DNA of 64,000 nt from Flavobacterium enshiense DK69 (GTDB taxonomy: Bacteria; Bacteroidota; Bacteroidia; Flavobacteriales; Flavobacteriaceae), in assembly GCF_000498495.1 (NCBI RefSeq), contig NZ_AVCS01000013.1:62001-126000 (forward strand), read 5' to 3'. The notes under the pieces are model-generated. The model made no database searches. It was not told the origin of the DNA and saw only the letters and a program-made list of their open reading frames with translations. Positions within the stretch are counted from its first letter, which is position 1; every line of letters begins with the position of its first letter. The translations under genes were made by a program, and so were the position numbers. Shown here piece by piece: positions 10,101 to 16,308 of this stretch.

Positions 10101-10273
10101 TTATGTTTTTTCACCCACACTTCTTCTTCCGAAAAGAGATGAGCTATTTCTAATTTTAATTGATTATCTTCAATATCGAACCATTCATGAAAGTACATCT
10201 TGAAATTATCATTTAGGTTAATTTCTAATGGGAATGTAAAATATTGAATTCCTGTATTTGCGATCAGATTCAT
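7142..10273 (-). CDS. SrfB-like Hsp70/actin-fold ATPase
   Basis: A 1043-aa protein with the nucleotide-binding signatures of the actin/Hsp70 superfamily: phosphate 1 motif VDIGNSRTC at 290-298, phosphate 2 motif VDIGAGTTDV at 606-615 and an adenosine-type motif LSGRPTS at 794-800. The length, the roughly 280-residue N-terminal extension and the neighbouring SrfC-like gene fit the virulence factor SrfB family, first named from a Salmonella SsrB-regulated locus. It is the first gene of the minus-strand operon, and the next start is only 13 bases away. By fold it should bind and hydrolyse ATP; its partner is probably the GTPase and perhaps the protease. No membrane segment is seen. The function of the family remains unknown. 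Confidence 0.82.
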   Translation of the reverse strand: MNLIANTGIQYFTFPLEINLNDNFKMYFHEWFDIEDNQLKLEIAHLFSEEEVWVKKHKLIELGYATLRNEYKVTESWETIQADDEFDASHIIPIDTDEPVDSGCFQESISRISWDKFENTWFPMPFFLLKGRQSEFGPTNWCRFKLIPVETNGRTRKYNLFLAFDTRTVFKEEGFEDEDLQETPIFTNAADRQKDYALCNNESKLVGYCSEAFNCDWVDRYVLKKFHGSEFNSIGDLRGLQKPKMDYLAQYIFIIRYIQQLKKENNEALVPKITLHSNQNAVYGNVDLVVDIGNSRTCAVLFDNSDFTKSSPLELQDFTMLVANGELNKYRDSFDMRLAFREADFGGKFGIDNSRQFVYPSMVRLGNEANRLIHKATNQNTGVEKTSTFSSPKRFLWDVKPQKQEWEFVQLEGETAKSIYIEGISEQLNSDGSLNTEGSGGILTHYSRKALMTFAFLEILAQAKMQINSYEQRNHWGNESMPRKIKRIIVTCPTAMSHIEQIALRRCAEDAAIMLDRFFEDIYYEQVDENEARKQIQVIPSAKKLSAREDRTEWIYDEATSAQFVFLYAEIKERYQKNVKEYFDFYGKLRSDLEDYNKKSLTIGSVDIGAGTTDVMIAAYKYHDEAQCTLTPVPLFWESFYLAGDDLLKRLVQQVVIEGKHSPIEKKLKALGKNPVEILQPFLGTDNGVSFRNRQLRSDFNLQVSVPVASYFLELLKQDNVESQILSYSDIFSNNPPTPTVLNYFNSHFGFELQSLQWQYDKKVVSYIIEQTFDTLIGKISSLLSYYACDIVLLSGRPTSLKSLTDLFLKYYAISPNRLKTMNDYRVGRWYPEDKRYKFIDGNGKFINPKSIITTGAMIGQIAENGGLNGFSLNLSELKKKLLPTTFYFGKLNEDSLEYLDTIITPDNNHATLQVTSLPLRIGVRQLNIPAYPSRPFYTLNFNDYKIEDRVRGRLDDDVTEAEVQQEIADEKQKIRQKMPLTITIERNFNEDAETLRLEEITDKEGNSLNKNFISLQVQSMSEVENFWLDSGIFNLNINNSQN

Positions 10274-10957
10274 AATTTTTATTTTAAGGCAAAGTAAATA
10301 TGTAATCCACTAATTAAAATATACGCTTTTGAGCGGCTTTTCAAATCTCATTATAATGTACGCAAAAAAAATTAACAAATGCATTTTTTTTGCATAGCAG
10401 CTTTTTAGGTATTACATTTTATTTTTGTTGTTTTTCAAAAAAAAGGCATTTAATTAATGACTTCCGTGCACTCTCTGCCTTTTCGATAGTTCATAATATC
10501 CTTCGAAATTTTGGCAAGAGTAAGATTGACTGAAAATCCAATTTGGTAAACGATGAATTAAGAAGATGGGGGCTATTCTTCGTACAAAAAATATCATTTA
10601 CCATATTTTGTGGTAATTTAGTAAAAAAAACAAACGTGAAAATATCTAAAGGACTTAAAAAAATGCGCGTTTTTTTTAAAAACGATTTAACATTTTGTTA
10701 AACTATTGAATTGATGCTATTTACAATTTAATTACTTACTAAATATTTCGCTAAAATTATTTTTAGTTTTTTGAAATTTCACCATCGTTAATCTATAAGG
10801 ATTTGGAAATATGAGATCCCTAAGCTGAACCTCAATACTTCTTTAATTCTTAACTAAATATATTTCATCGTTATACTCTGTACTCAACAAAATCACACTG
10901 ATATATTCCTGACAGAAAAAATTTCAGTTAATCCAAAAAATTCCTTTTCCCCCCTCC

Positions 10958-11024
10958 AAAAAAATTATTGGCACAGTTTTAATCCAAAAACACGTATGCA
11001 GGCAACTTGCGCCAATAATTTTTT
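10958..11024. repeat. Inverted repeat 1 (14-base arms)
   Basis: The arm AAAAAATTATTGGC (ending at 10972) is matched by its reverse complement GCCAATAATTTTTT at 11011-11024, with a 38-base loop. It ends 7 bases before a second, longer inverted repeat. No gene is present, so a terminator-like or transposon-derived (MITE-like) element is possible. Confidence 0.7.
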
Positions 11025-11031
11025 CTCCCAA

Positions 11032-11127
11032 GCTGTGTTACATAATGCAGTCTTATAGTTCATGTCAGACCTGGTTATTGTTTTTTTGGAAAGCCAAGAA
11101 CTATAAGATGTCATTATGTAAAACAGC
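11032..11127. repeat. Inverted repeat 2 (30-base imperfect arms)
   Basis: The arm at 11032-11061 (starting GCTGTGTTACATAATG) pairs with 11098-11127 (ending CATTATGTAAAACAGC) with only a few mismatches. The loop is 36 bases and contains a T-tract. The arms are long for a terminator and no gene ends here. Together with the preceding inverted repeat it may be an intergenic repeat element. Confidence 0.7.
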
Positions 11128-11954
11128 CCCTCGGCCATTGCGCGCGAGCCCTCACTCAACGCCAACATTTTGGCAGCTTTCCATCACACCACCCAGCCGC
11201 CAAAATACCGGCATTTCGCGAGGCCCTTTACACGCCCTTCATTTCAGCTTGAATTTACTGTTATTCTCTTTTAAAAAACCTTTTAGTTCCATTGTCTTTT
11301 AAGTAGTTTGTGTTTAAATCGGTAGTAGTTGCATTGCCTTTGTAAGTGCTGCAGTATTTACATAACGCTATCCGCTGTAAACTGTGACTGCGCCAATTCA
11401 CTCAAGTATTCAGCACCCACAAAGCCAAGATGGCCCGCAAGAGTATTGTTGTTTTCATTTGTCAGGAGCATCTTCTTAATTGCTTCCCCGCCGTCTTAAT
11501 GCCACAGCATTTCATAACGCAAACCACTTATCCACTTCTCACTCGCCAAGGTATTAAGCCGGCACAAAAGCAATCACAAGTATTGCAATCACAAATAAAA
11601 AAACAATACCCTTGCTCCCGCTACTGCCACCGCACTACGTAGTATTTGCATTGTTTTTTGAAGATGCCATCCATTTTCAGAACACAAACTCTACTGAATA
11701 CTGCTAACTCTTCACTGCACACTGTCTTGGCATCCCCAAAAATCAAACCTAAGAAAGCGTTTTAAATTTCCGTACTGTTTGAAACAACCTCTACTTTAAG
11801 CTGAAAGTATTTCCACTTCAAACATTCCGAAAATTCAAAACCCTTTCAACACGACCACTACATCAATCACCTTTTTTGATTTCGGATTTCAAAATCATGA
11901 TCAATTTTCTAAAAACAAAAAACAGAAAAAAAGAAGGCAAATTTATTTTTCCGG

Positions 11955-12067
11955 GTTATCAGAAAAACCGATTCAAGCCCTACGGGTTTTTCAAAAAATC
12001 TCCACCCGTTCGGGTAGTATTTTTAGAAAAAAACCGGTTTTACTGAAACCCTACAAAGGGCGGGTGG
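11955..12067 (+). ncRNA. Hairpin-rich leader, possible structured or attenuating RNA
   Basis: Several pairings crowd into about 110 bases upstream of the 143-aa gene: GAAAAACC (11962-11969) with GGTTTTTC (11985-11992), ACCCG (12004-12008) with CGGGT (12011-12015), the 12-base palindrome AAAACCGGTTTT (12030-12041), and CCACCCG (12002-12008) with CGGGTGG (12061-12067). The last two uses of the CCCG segment exclude each other, as in attenuators and riboswitches. A T-rich stretch follows the last arm. No Rfam family is recognised; this is inference from base complementarity alone. Confidence 0.35.
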
Positions 12068-12135
12068 CTTTCTTTTTTTCCGTTTTTTCTTTTGAAAATT
12101 GGCGCGCAGCGTCAGCGGAGCTTAACCTTTAACAC

Positions 12136-12567
12136 ATGAAAGCCATGACAAATTACATCGTGAAAACACACAAACCCGGAACGGTTTACGCAAAACCGCA
12201 TTTTTTCGTACTAAACAAAGGCCTAAACAGCGGAAAACCGCAAAAAACACCTTATGTGAATTGTTTTGTCATCCAATTTTCCACTTCAGAAGATTGCGAG
12301 AACTTTTATTGGATCTCACAAAGCCTCTGGCTGTCCAAATTCTGGCACCAGTTCTTAAAAGGCTCGGTTATTCCTTTTGTTACTTTGGATGAATTCAAAA
12401 AAGAGTTTAATAGCAAATCTCGCGAACTGATGGAGGATTTCGAAGCACATCAAAAGGCGGTAAAGGCCTTACGTCTATTGCATAAACAGGAACAACAGTT
12501 TCATGCAAATATTAATCTCATAAATGACCTAAAAAGAACCATATTGCAACGCTATTGCAGAAAATAA
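12136..12567 (+). CDS. Small flavobacterial protein, probably DUF6943-like
   Basis: A 143-aa protein; a second Met at residue 4 is an equally good start. It has no signal peptide or membrane segment. Visible features are an N-terminal HKPG and a central aromatic block YWISQSLWLSKFWHQFL (about 55-71). The C-terminal third is charged and helical. The pattern reminds me of DUF6943, a small family found in many Flavobacterium genomes in accessory regions. That match is from memory and moderately sure. It stands alone, convergent with the trio at 12654-13878, with a hairpin terminator between. Its function is unknown. Confidence 0.65.
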   Translation: MKAMTNYIVKTHKPGTVYAKPHFFVLNKGLNSGKPQKTPYVNCFVIQFSTSEDCENFYWISQSLWLSKFWHQFLKGSVIPFVTLDEFKKEFNSKSRELMEDFEAHQKAVKALRLLHKQEQQFHANINLINDLKRTILQRYCRK

Positions 12568-12597
12568 AAAAAGCCTGGTCCTACGACTAGGCTTTCT
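12567..12597. terminator. Terminator between convergent transcripts
   Basis: AAAGCCT..GTC pairs with GAC.AGGCTTT around a short loop. It begins right at the stop of the 143-aa gene and lies downstream of the convergent minus-strand trio, so it may serve both directions. Confidence 0.7.
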
Positions 12598-12653
12598 TAA
12601 ATCCGGAAAAGGTTACCAATCAAAACCGGATGTTTACTGAGTACATCGAAGTA

Positions 12654-12830
12654 CTATTTATTTTTGGACTTTGTGAACTTCTTCAAAACCATCGAAACCG
12701 AAAAACTGACAAACGCTCCGACTACCGCTAAGATAATGGTTTTTATAACATCTTCGGAGGTGATGCTCGGCATGATGCTTAAAAAAGTTCCGGCAGCAGT
12801 TCCAACCGGAATGGAATTATTTGATTCCAT
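12654..12830 (-). CDS. 58-aa single-helix membrane peptide
   Basis: The minus strand from the ATG at 12830 to a TAG at 12654-12656 encodes 58 residues starting MESNNSIPVG. One hydrophobic helix (about residues 28-48, IIKTIILAVVGAF-like) is followed by a lysine-rich tail. Its start overlaps the last 14 bases of the upstream 92-aa gene, which suggests translational coupling. A short polar N-terminus, one helix and a basic C-terminus are seen in small holin-like or toxin peptides, but no family is recognised. It is probably an inner-membrane protein that works with the 92-aa gene product. Confidence 0.6.
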   Translation of the reverse strand: MESNNSIPVGTAAGTFLSIMPSITSEDVIKTIILAVVGAFVSFSVSMVLKKFTKSKNK

Positions 12831-13095
12831 CACGGGGCAGGTTTTTATTTTCCTTCTGCAGACGTTTTACCAATTCTTTTTCTAGTTTGACATCTTCATC
12901 TACTGTAACCTGGCTAACGGCAGATAAAACACCTCCGGCGACTGCTGCATAACCGGCCACCGTTACCACCACAGCCGGCAAAGTTGCCGGAGCAGCCACA
13001 ATACTGCCGCTAACGGCCAACAAGGCCAGTCCAATGGTTCTCAAAACTCTGAAAAACTTCGGTGTGGGCGCTTTTGCCCTTTCTACTACATTCAT
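12817..13095 (-). CDS. 92-aa membrane protein of unknown function
   Basis: A 92-aa protein with a basic N-terminus and two adjacent alanine/valine-rich hydrophobic segments (about residues 17-36 and 38-62), followed by a charged C-terminal tail. This looks like a helical hairpin in the inner membrane. It lies 27 bases after the 251-aa gene and overlaps the 58-aa membrane gene by 14 bases. The trio is therefore one transcription unit. A holin-like or pore-forming role is only a guess from size and topology. Confidence 0.6.
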   Translation of the reverse strand: MNVVERAKAPTPKFFRVLRTIGLALLAVSGSIVAAPATLPAVVVTVAGYAAVAGGVLSAVSQVTVDEDVKLEKELVKRLQKENKNLPRDGIK

Positions 13096-13122
13096 AATAC
13101 ACCATTTTAAGATTAGACTATA

Positions 13123-13878
13123 CTACAATCCACTCACGGAAACCAATGCCAATGGGTTATATGCTCCATTTTTCAACGGATACATTTGTCCGTTCACTTG
13201 CTGGTAAAACTCAATACCTAGAGTCAAAAACAACGGATGAACACTGTTTGGTGTTACCATATTGGTTTGGCTAATTGCAGCCGTTGGAGTGACATCCCAC
13301 GGCAAGATTGCCGTTTCCGAATGCGCTTCCATAAAGCTTTCCGCTTCAAAATCAATTTCAGCACCGGCCGAAATGATTTTGTAATGCGTGGTTCCGGTTG
13401 GAGCGGCAATCATATTCGATGGAATGAACGAAGCCAAATCGATTTTAATTTCACCAGTCACTCTGTCGATAGTGGCCACAAACGGAGCAAACAAACTCGT
13501 ACCAAGCTTCCCTCTGATGTTAAACTCAAAACCGGTAAGCAATTCCGCCTCACCATCAATCACGTTTCGTAAACCACGTACACTGGTAGTGTCAGCCTGG
13601 ATAACTTTTACCATTTGTTGCGTTAATCGGCTTACCATTCTGCCATCTGCAGAATTCAAAAGTAAGCCTCTCAATGCCGTTCTCAATACTTTACCGGCCT
13701 TCCCTGCCCTACCAAATTCCGAACCGTTTTCACGCGTTCTCTGAAATGCAGGATCACTCGCAATTCTGCTCGCATCGATACCGCCTTTTTCACGAGCCAA
13801 ATGCCCGTCCTGTGTTTTATAAAAAGTAATATCTCCGATAGTACCTTTCAACTTGATTATGCCTCTTTGCCTTGCCAT
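13123..13878 (-). CDS. Conserved-looking 251-aa protein of unknown function
   Basis: First gene of a minus-strand trio. The N-terminus is basic and glycine-rich (GIIKLKGTIGDITFYK), followed by an Arg/Lys-rich helical part (about 45-110) and a beta-rich C-terminal half (about 115-251). No signal peptide, membrane helix or catalytic motif is evident. I believe related proteins occur in other Bacteroidetes accessory regions, but I cannot name a family. The basic N-terminal part could bind nucleic acid or serve as a structural (phage-like) subunit; both are speculation. The two genes downstream encode small membrane proteins. Confidence 0.65.
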   Translation of the reverse strand: MARQRGIIKLKGTIGDITFYKTQDGHLAREKGGIDASRIASDPAFQRTRENGSEFGRAGKAGKVLRTALRGLLLNSADGRMVSRLTQQMVKVIQADTTSVRGLRNVIDGEAELLTGFEFNIRGKLGTSLFAPFVATIDRVTGEIKIDLASFIPSNMIAAPTGTTHYKIISAGAEIDFEAESFMEAHSETAILPWDVTPTAAISQTNMVTPNSVHPLFLTLGIEFYQQVNGQMYPLKNGAYNPLALVSVSGL

Positions 13879-14082
13879 AACTTAAAAAATTAAATTGAAA
13901 TTCGTTTTCAAACACTTACAATCATCATTCTGTTGCAACACTTTTCGATTGTTCGAATACAAATTTTAGTATTAAAGTAATCAGTTAGATAAGACTGCAG
14001 TTCAATATGTCTTATAATGATATAAATGACCGATATAGTCATAAATGACCTACTCTTTTTTAAGTTTTAACGACATGCATTT

Positions 14083-14100
14083 TATATGTATTCGCATATA
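14083..14100. promoter_or_regulatory. hip operator-like palindrome O1
   Basis: An 18-base palindrome with arms TATATG and CATATA and a 6-base centre. It is the first of three similar sites upstream of the HTH antitoxin gene, where HipB-type repressors usually bind. Confidence 0.6.
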
Positions 14101-14122
14101 AATATATCTTATTCAATAAAAC

Positions 14123-14140
14123 TATATGCTTTTACATATA
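14123..14140. promoter_or_regulatory. hip operator-like palindrome O2
   Basis: TATATGCTTTTACATATA, with the same arms as O1, starts exactly 40 bases after O1. It sits just upstream of the TATATTTG box, where a bound repressor would block RNA polymerase. Confidence 0.65.
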
Positions 14141-14146
14141 ATTTAC

Positions 14147-14154
14147 TATATTTG
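14147..14154 (+). promoter_or_regulatory. Probable -7 box of the hipBST promoter
   Basis: TATATTTG matches the Bacteroidetes TAnnTTTG consensus, about 110 bases before the antitoxin start codon. No clear TTG element is seen at -33. Operators O2 and O3 flank it. Confidence 0.5.
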
Positions 14155-14161
14155 TTTAAAA

Positions 14162-14179
14162 TCAATGCAAAAGCATATA
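14162..14179. promoter_or_regulatory. hip operator-like half-palindrome O3
   Basis: TCAATGCAAAAGCATATA has one perfect CATATA arm and one degraded arm. The core AAAAGCATATA also appears in the reverse complement of O2. It starts 39 bases after O2, near the expected transcription start. Confidence 0.5.
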
Positions 14180-14261
14180 ATCATGGCATCGCCAACAATA
14201 AAGTTGAAATCCTTAAAATGGCGATTACATAGGTTCAATAAAAAACAATAATTTACCGCCT

Positions 14262-14480
14262 ATGAAAACACTGGCAGATTTTGTAAAAGAGAAAAGAAAC
14301 GAAGTAAAACTCACGCAGGAAGCCTTCGCAGAACGTGCCGGAGTGGCACTTACCGTAATCCGTAAAATAGAGCAAGGCAAAGAAAACCTGAATCTTGAAA
14401 AAGTAAATCAGGTGCTTAAAATGTTCGGACATACATTGGCTCCGGTAAATGCTAGAGAATTAGCAAAAAATGACGAATAA
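14262..14480 (+). CDS. hipB: HipB-like HTH (XRE) antitoxin/repressor
   Basis: A 72-aa protein with a helix-turn-helix of the XRE type: LTQEAFAERAGVALTVIRKIEQG at about residues 17-39. The size and single domain fit the DNA-binding subunit of a hip operon. It is first in a three-gene unit, 5 bases before the small HipA N-domain gene. It should repress its own promoter through the palindromes at 14083-14179 and bind the kinase complex. The gene order B-S-T is that of HipBST systems, in which HipB is mainly the DNA-binding and complex-forming part. That role is family knowledge. Confidence 0.85.
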   Translation: MKTLADFVKEKRNEVKLTQEAFAERAGVALTVIRKIEQGKENLNLEKVNQVLKMFGHTLAPVNARELAKNDE

Positions 14481-14485
14481 GACGT

Positions 14486-14818
14486 ATGAGAAAAGCAGCT
14501 ATCTATTATAAAGAATTCCTAGCCGGTATCCTCACCGAAACCGATGAAGGGGAGTATGTTTTCCAATACGAGGAAAAGTACGTAAAGGAGCATCCTAAAG
14601 AAAGCATAACCTTAACCATGCCGGTCAGCACTAAAGCCTATACCGACAAGCGTTTGTTTTCTTTTTTTGAAGGTTTAATCCCGGAAGGCTGGTTATTGGA
14701 CATCGCTTCTAAAAACTGGAAGATCAATCAAAACGACCGTATGGGATTATTGTTGGCCTGTTGTCAAAATTGTATCGGAGCCGTAAGTGTACAACCAATC
14801 TCGAATGAAAATGAGTAA
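14486..14818 (+). CDS. hipS: HipS-like small protein (HipA N-terminal subdomain)
   Basis: A 110-aa protein equivalent to the N-terminal subdomain of HipA (Couple_hipA family). Recognisable features are GILTETDEGEYVFQYEEKY at about 14-32 and the FFEGLIPEGWLL segment at about 60-71. In one-piece HipA this part is fused to the kinase; here it is a separate gene between hipB and the kinase. In the E. coli HipBST system the separate HipS acts as the antitoxin, and I infer the same here. The stop overlaps the next start in ATGAGTAA, giving translational coupling. Confidence 0.8.
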   Translation: MRKAAIYYKEFLAGILTETDEGEYVFQYEEKYVKEHPKESITLTMPVSTKAYTDKRLFSFFEGLIPEGWLLDIASKNWKINQNDRMGLLLACCQNCIGAVSVQPISNENE

Positions 14819-15767
14819 GAAGTGTTTATATTGTTACAAGTCATTAGACGATACCATCGTGGGTGATTTCCACGAGCAATGCAGCGTAGAATTTTTCGGC
14901 ACCAAACAGCAACCGGTATTCGAACATTCGTTGCAACAAATGGCAGAACTGGCTAAAAATGTAGTGGAAAGAAGTGTCGCTGTGCCCGGGGTACAACCCA
15001 AATTGTCATTATCTATCGTAAGCGATACCATACAGGATGGAAACAAAGGACGTTTAACGGTAGTGGGTGCTTTGGGAGGAAATTACATTTTCAAACCGCC
15101 ATCCGACCATTTTCCGGAAATGCCCGAAAACGAACACGTAACCATGCGCATCGCGGAAGCTTTCGGAATCAATGTGGTAAAGTCAAGCCTGATTCGATTG
15201 CAATCGGGAGAACTGTCTTACATCACAAAGCGTATCGACCGTACCGAAACAGGAGAGAAAATCCACATGCTCGATATGTTCCAAATCACCGAAGCTTTTG
15301 ACAAATACAAAAGCTCGATGGAAAAAGTAGGCAAGGCACTTAATGAGTATTCAGATAACACCTTGCTGGACAAATTGTATTTTGTAGAATTGGGTATTTT
15401 CTGTTTCCTGACCGGAAACAACGACATGCACCTTAAAAACTTCTCCATGATCCATTCCGGTGAAACCTGGACACTGGCCCCAGCCTACGATTTATTAAAC
15501 GTAGCCATAGTCAACCCGGACGACACTGAAGAGTTAGCGTTAACCTTAGAAGGAAAAAAGAAAAAACTCAAATGGGAACACTTCGAAAGATTAGGTCTTA
15601 GCCTTGGTCTAAACGAAAAACAATTAAAAGGAATCGCAAAACGCTTCCAAAAAAACAAACCCATCGCCATCGAATGGGTTGACAATTCCTTTCTTTCAGC
15701 TGAGTATAAAGAAAAGTACAAAACACTCTTAGAAGAAAGATATCACATCCTGTTTGAGGGAAAATAA
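14811..15767 (+). CDS. hipT: HipT-like serine/threonine kinase toxin
   Basis: The HipA-type kinase part without its N-subdomain. I place the start at 14811 (318 aa), overlapping hipS by 8 bases; an in-frame ATG at 14805 is the alternative. It has a small Cys/His cluster at the N-terminus (Cys5, Cys8, His21, Cys24), a glycine-rich loop VPGVQPKLSLS with Ser66 and Ser68 in an SxS arrangement, Lys95 in NYIFKP, the catalytic loop GNNDMHLKN with Asp205, and Asp227 in AYDLLN. HipA-family kinases phosphorylate aminoacyl-tRNA synthetases (HipT: tryptophanyl-tRNA synthetase in E. coli); the target here is unknown. All catalytic residues are present, so the toxin appears intact. Confidence 0.87.
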   Translation: MSKKCLYCYKSLDDTIVGDFHEQCSVEFFGTKQQPVFEHSLQQMAELAKNVVERSVAVPGVQPKLSLSIVSDTIQDGNKGRLTVVGALGGNYIFKPPSDHFPEMPENEHVTMRIAEAFGINVVKSSLIRLQSGELSYITKRIDRTETGEKIHMLDMFQITEAFDKYKSSMEKVGKALNEYSDNTLLDKLYFVELGIFCFLTGNNDMHLKNFSMIHSGETWTLAPAYDLLNVAIVNPDDTEELALTLEGKKKKLKWEHFERLGLSLGLNEKQLKGIAKRFQKNKPIAIEWVDNSFLSAEYKEKYKTLLEERYHILFEGK

Positions 15768-15860
15768 GCAATCCGTTTTTTTCATAAATTTATACAACGT
15801 CAAAAGGTTACCAATAAACTTTATAGCATACTAAAGCTATAGTAAAGCCGTAGATAAAGT

Positions 15861-16061
15861 ATGAAGAATGAACCTAAAAGAATATGCATCTACCCAAAGG
15901 ACATACAGCTCATTACAGGCAAGAGTTACCGGCAAAGTACCAGAATGCTGCAAAAGATAAAAGAAGACCTAAATAAGTCTGCAGAAAACTTTGTCAGTAT
16001 TCGAGAGTTTTGCAGTTATACGGGACTTAATTATGAAGAAGTATCCCCTACAATAAAATAG
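15861..16061 (+). CDS. Small putative DNA-binding protein (66 aa)
   Basis: A 66-aa protein with the form IYPKDIQLITGKSYRQSTRMLQKIK..., followed by FVSIREFCSYTGLNYEEV. Two short helical segments of the type D..L.TG.S...A...L..IK resemble winged-helix or excisionase-like recognition modules. Similar small proteins are common near integration sites in Flavobacteria, as far as I recall. It lies between the hip operon and the tRNA-fragment att-like site, which fits a recombination directionality or regulatory role, but this is inference. It has no membrane segment. Confidence 0.6.
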   Translation: MKNEPKRICIYPKDIQLITGKSYRQSTRMLQKIKEDLNKSAENFVSIREFCSYTGLNYEEVSPTIK

Positions 16062-16225
16062 ACAACACCAGACTAAATACTGAACTTAACCATTGCAACT
16101 AACCGCAAATTTTTATAAATTTACATCATACGATTTGACAATAAAAAGAGCCATTTTTAAGGTTACAGATTCGGTTACCTTTTAAATTTCGATTTTAAAA
16201 CGCCTTCAAAATATAGGGATACGGA

Positions 16226-16250
16226 GTGAGTTCGATTCTCTCCGACTCCA
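16226..16250 (+). other. tRNA 3'-end fragment (att-like core)
   Basis: GTGAG-TTCGATT-CTCTC forms a T-arm with one mismatch, followed by CGACTCC and A, like the 3' acceptor strand of a tRNA. No 5' part of a tRNA is present upstream: no matching GGAGTCG acceptor strand or anticodon arm. Such 3' remnants arise when an element integrates into a tRNA gene, and it probably marks one end (attL or attR) of the island. Confidence 0.55.
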
Positions 16251-16278
16251 CTTAAACAAATTCATTTTGAAGCAAAAG

Positions 16279-16308
16279 CCTGTAAATCGTTTATTTACAG
16301 GTTTTTTT
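16279..16308 (+). terminator. Rho-independent terminator after the tRNA fragment
   Basis: CCTGTAAAT (16279-16287) pairs with ATTTACAGG (16293-16301), followed by seven Ts. It probably was the terminator of the original tRNA transcript and was carried along with the 3' fragment. Confidence 0.75.

Larger units (their letters stand above)
10274..12135. other. 1.9-kb gene-poor region with inverted repeats and a structured leader
   Basis: No convincing protein gene lies here; the short open frames are low-complexity or unlike known proteins. The first 650 bases are very AT-rich and should hold the promoter of the SrfB operon, but I see no clean TAnnTTTG box on the minus strand. From about 10950 to 11300 the DNA becomes less AT-rich and holds two inverted repeats. 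From about 11940 to 12120 it holds a series of short hairpins directly upstream of the 143-aa gene. Confidence 0.6.
13879..14261. promoter_or_regulatory. Divergent intergenic region between the 251-aa gene and hipBST
   Basis: This 383-base AT-rich region separates two divergent operons. It contains two copies of ATAAATGACC (14022-14031 and 14041-14050), three TATATG...CATATA-type palindromes nearer to the hip genes, a TATATTTG box at 14147, and a possible 22-codon leader frame at 14183-14251. Confidence 0.6.

Noticed and set aside
10965..11168. 67-aa minus-strand frame
   Set aside because: It runs through both inverted repeats and overlaps the frame on the other strand; no similarity to a protein is apparent.
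11045..11302. 85-aa plus-strand frame over the inverted repeats
   Set aside because: It is Ser/Pro/Thr-rich without a recognisable domain and starts inside an inverted repeat; a non-coding repeat element explains it better.
11430..11642. 70-aa plus-strand frame
   Set aside because: Low-complexity, Gln/His/Lys-rich and without start-site context or family; I treat it as chance.
12664..12885. 73-aa plus-strand frame
   Set aside because: It is antisense to the 58-aa and 92-aa minus-strand membrane genes, which form a better supported, overlapping pair.
16216..16250. Complete tRNA or tmRNA gene
   Set aside because: Only the T-arm and the acceptor 3' strand are present; no matching 5' acceptor strand, D-arm or anticodon arm is upstream.
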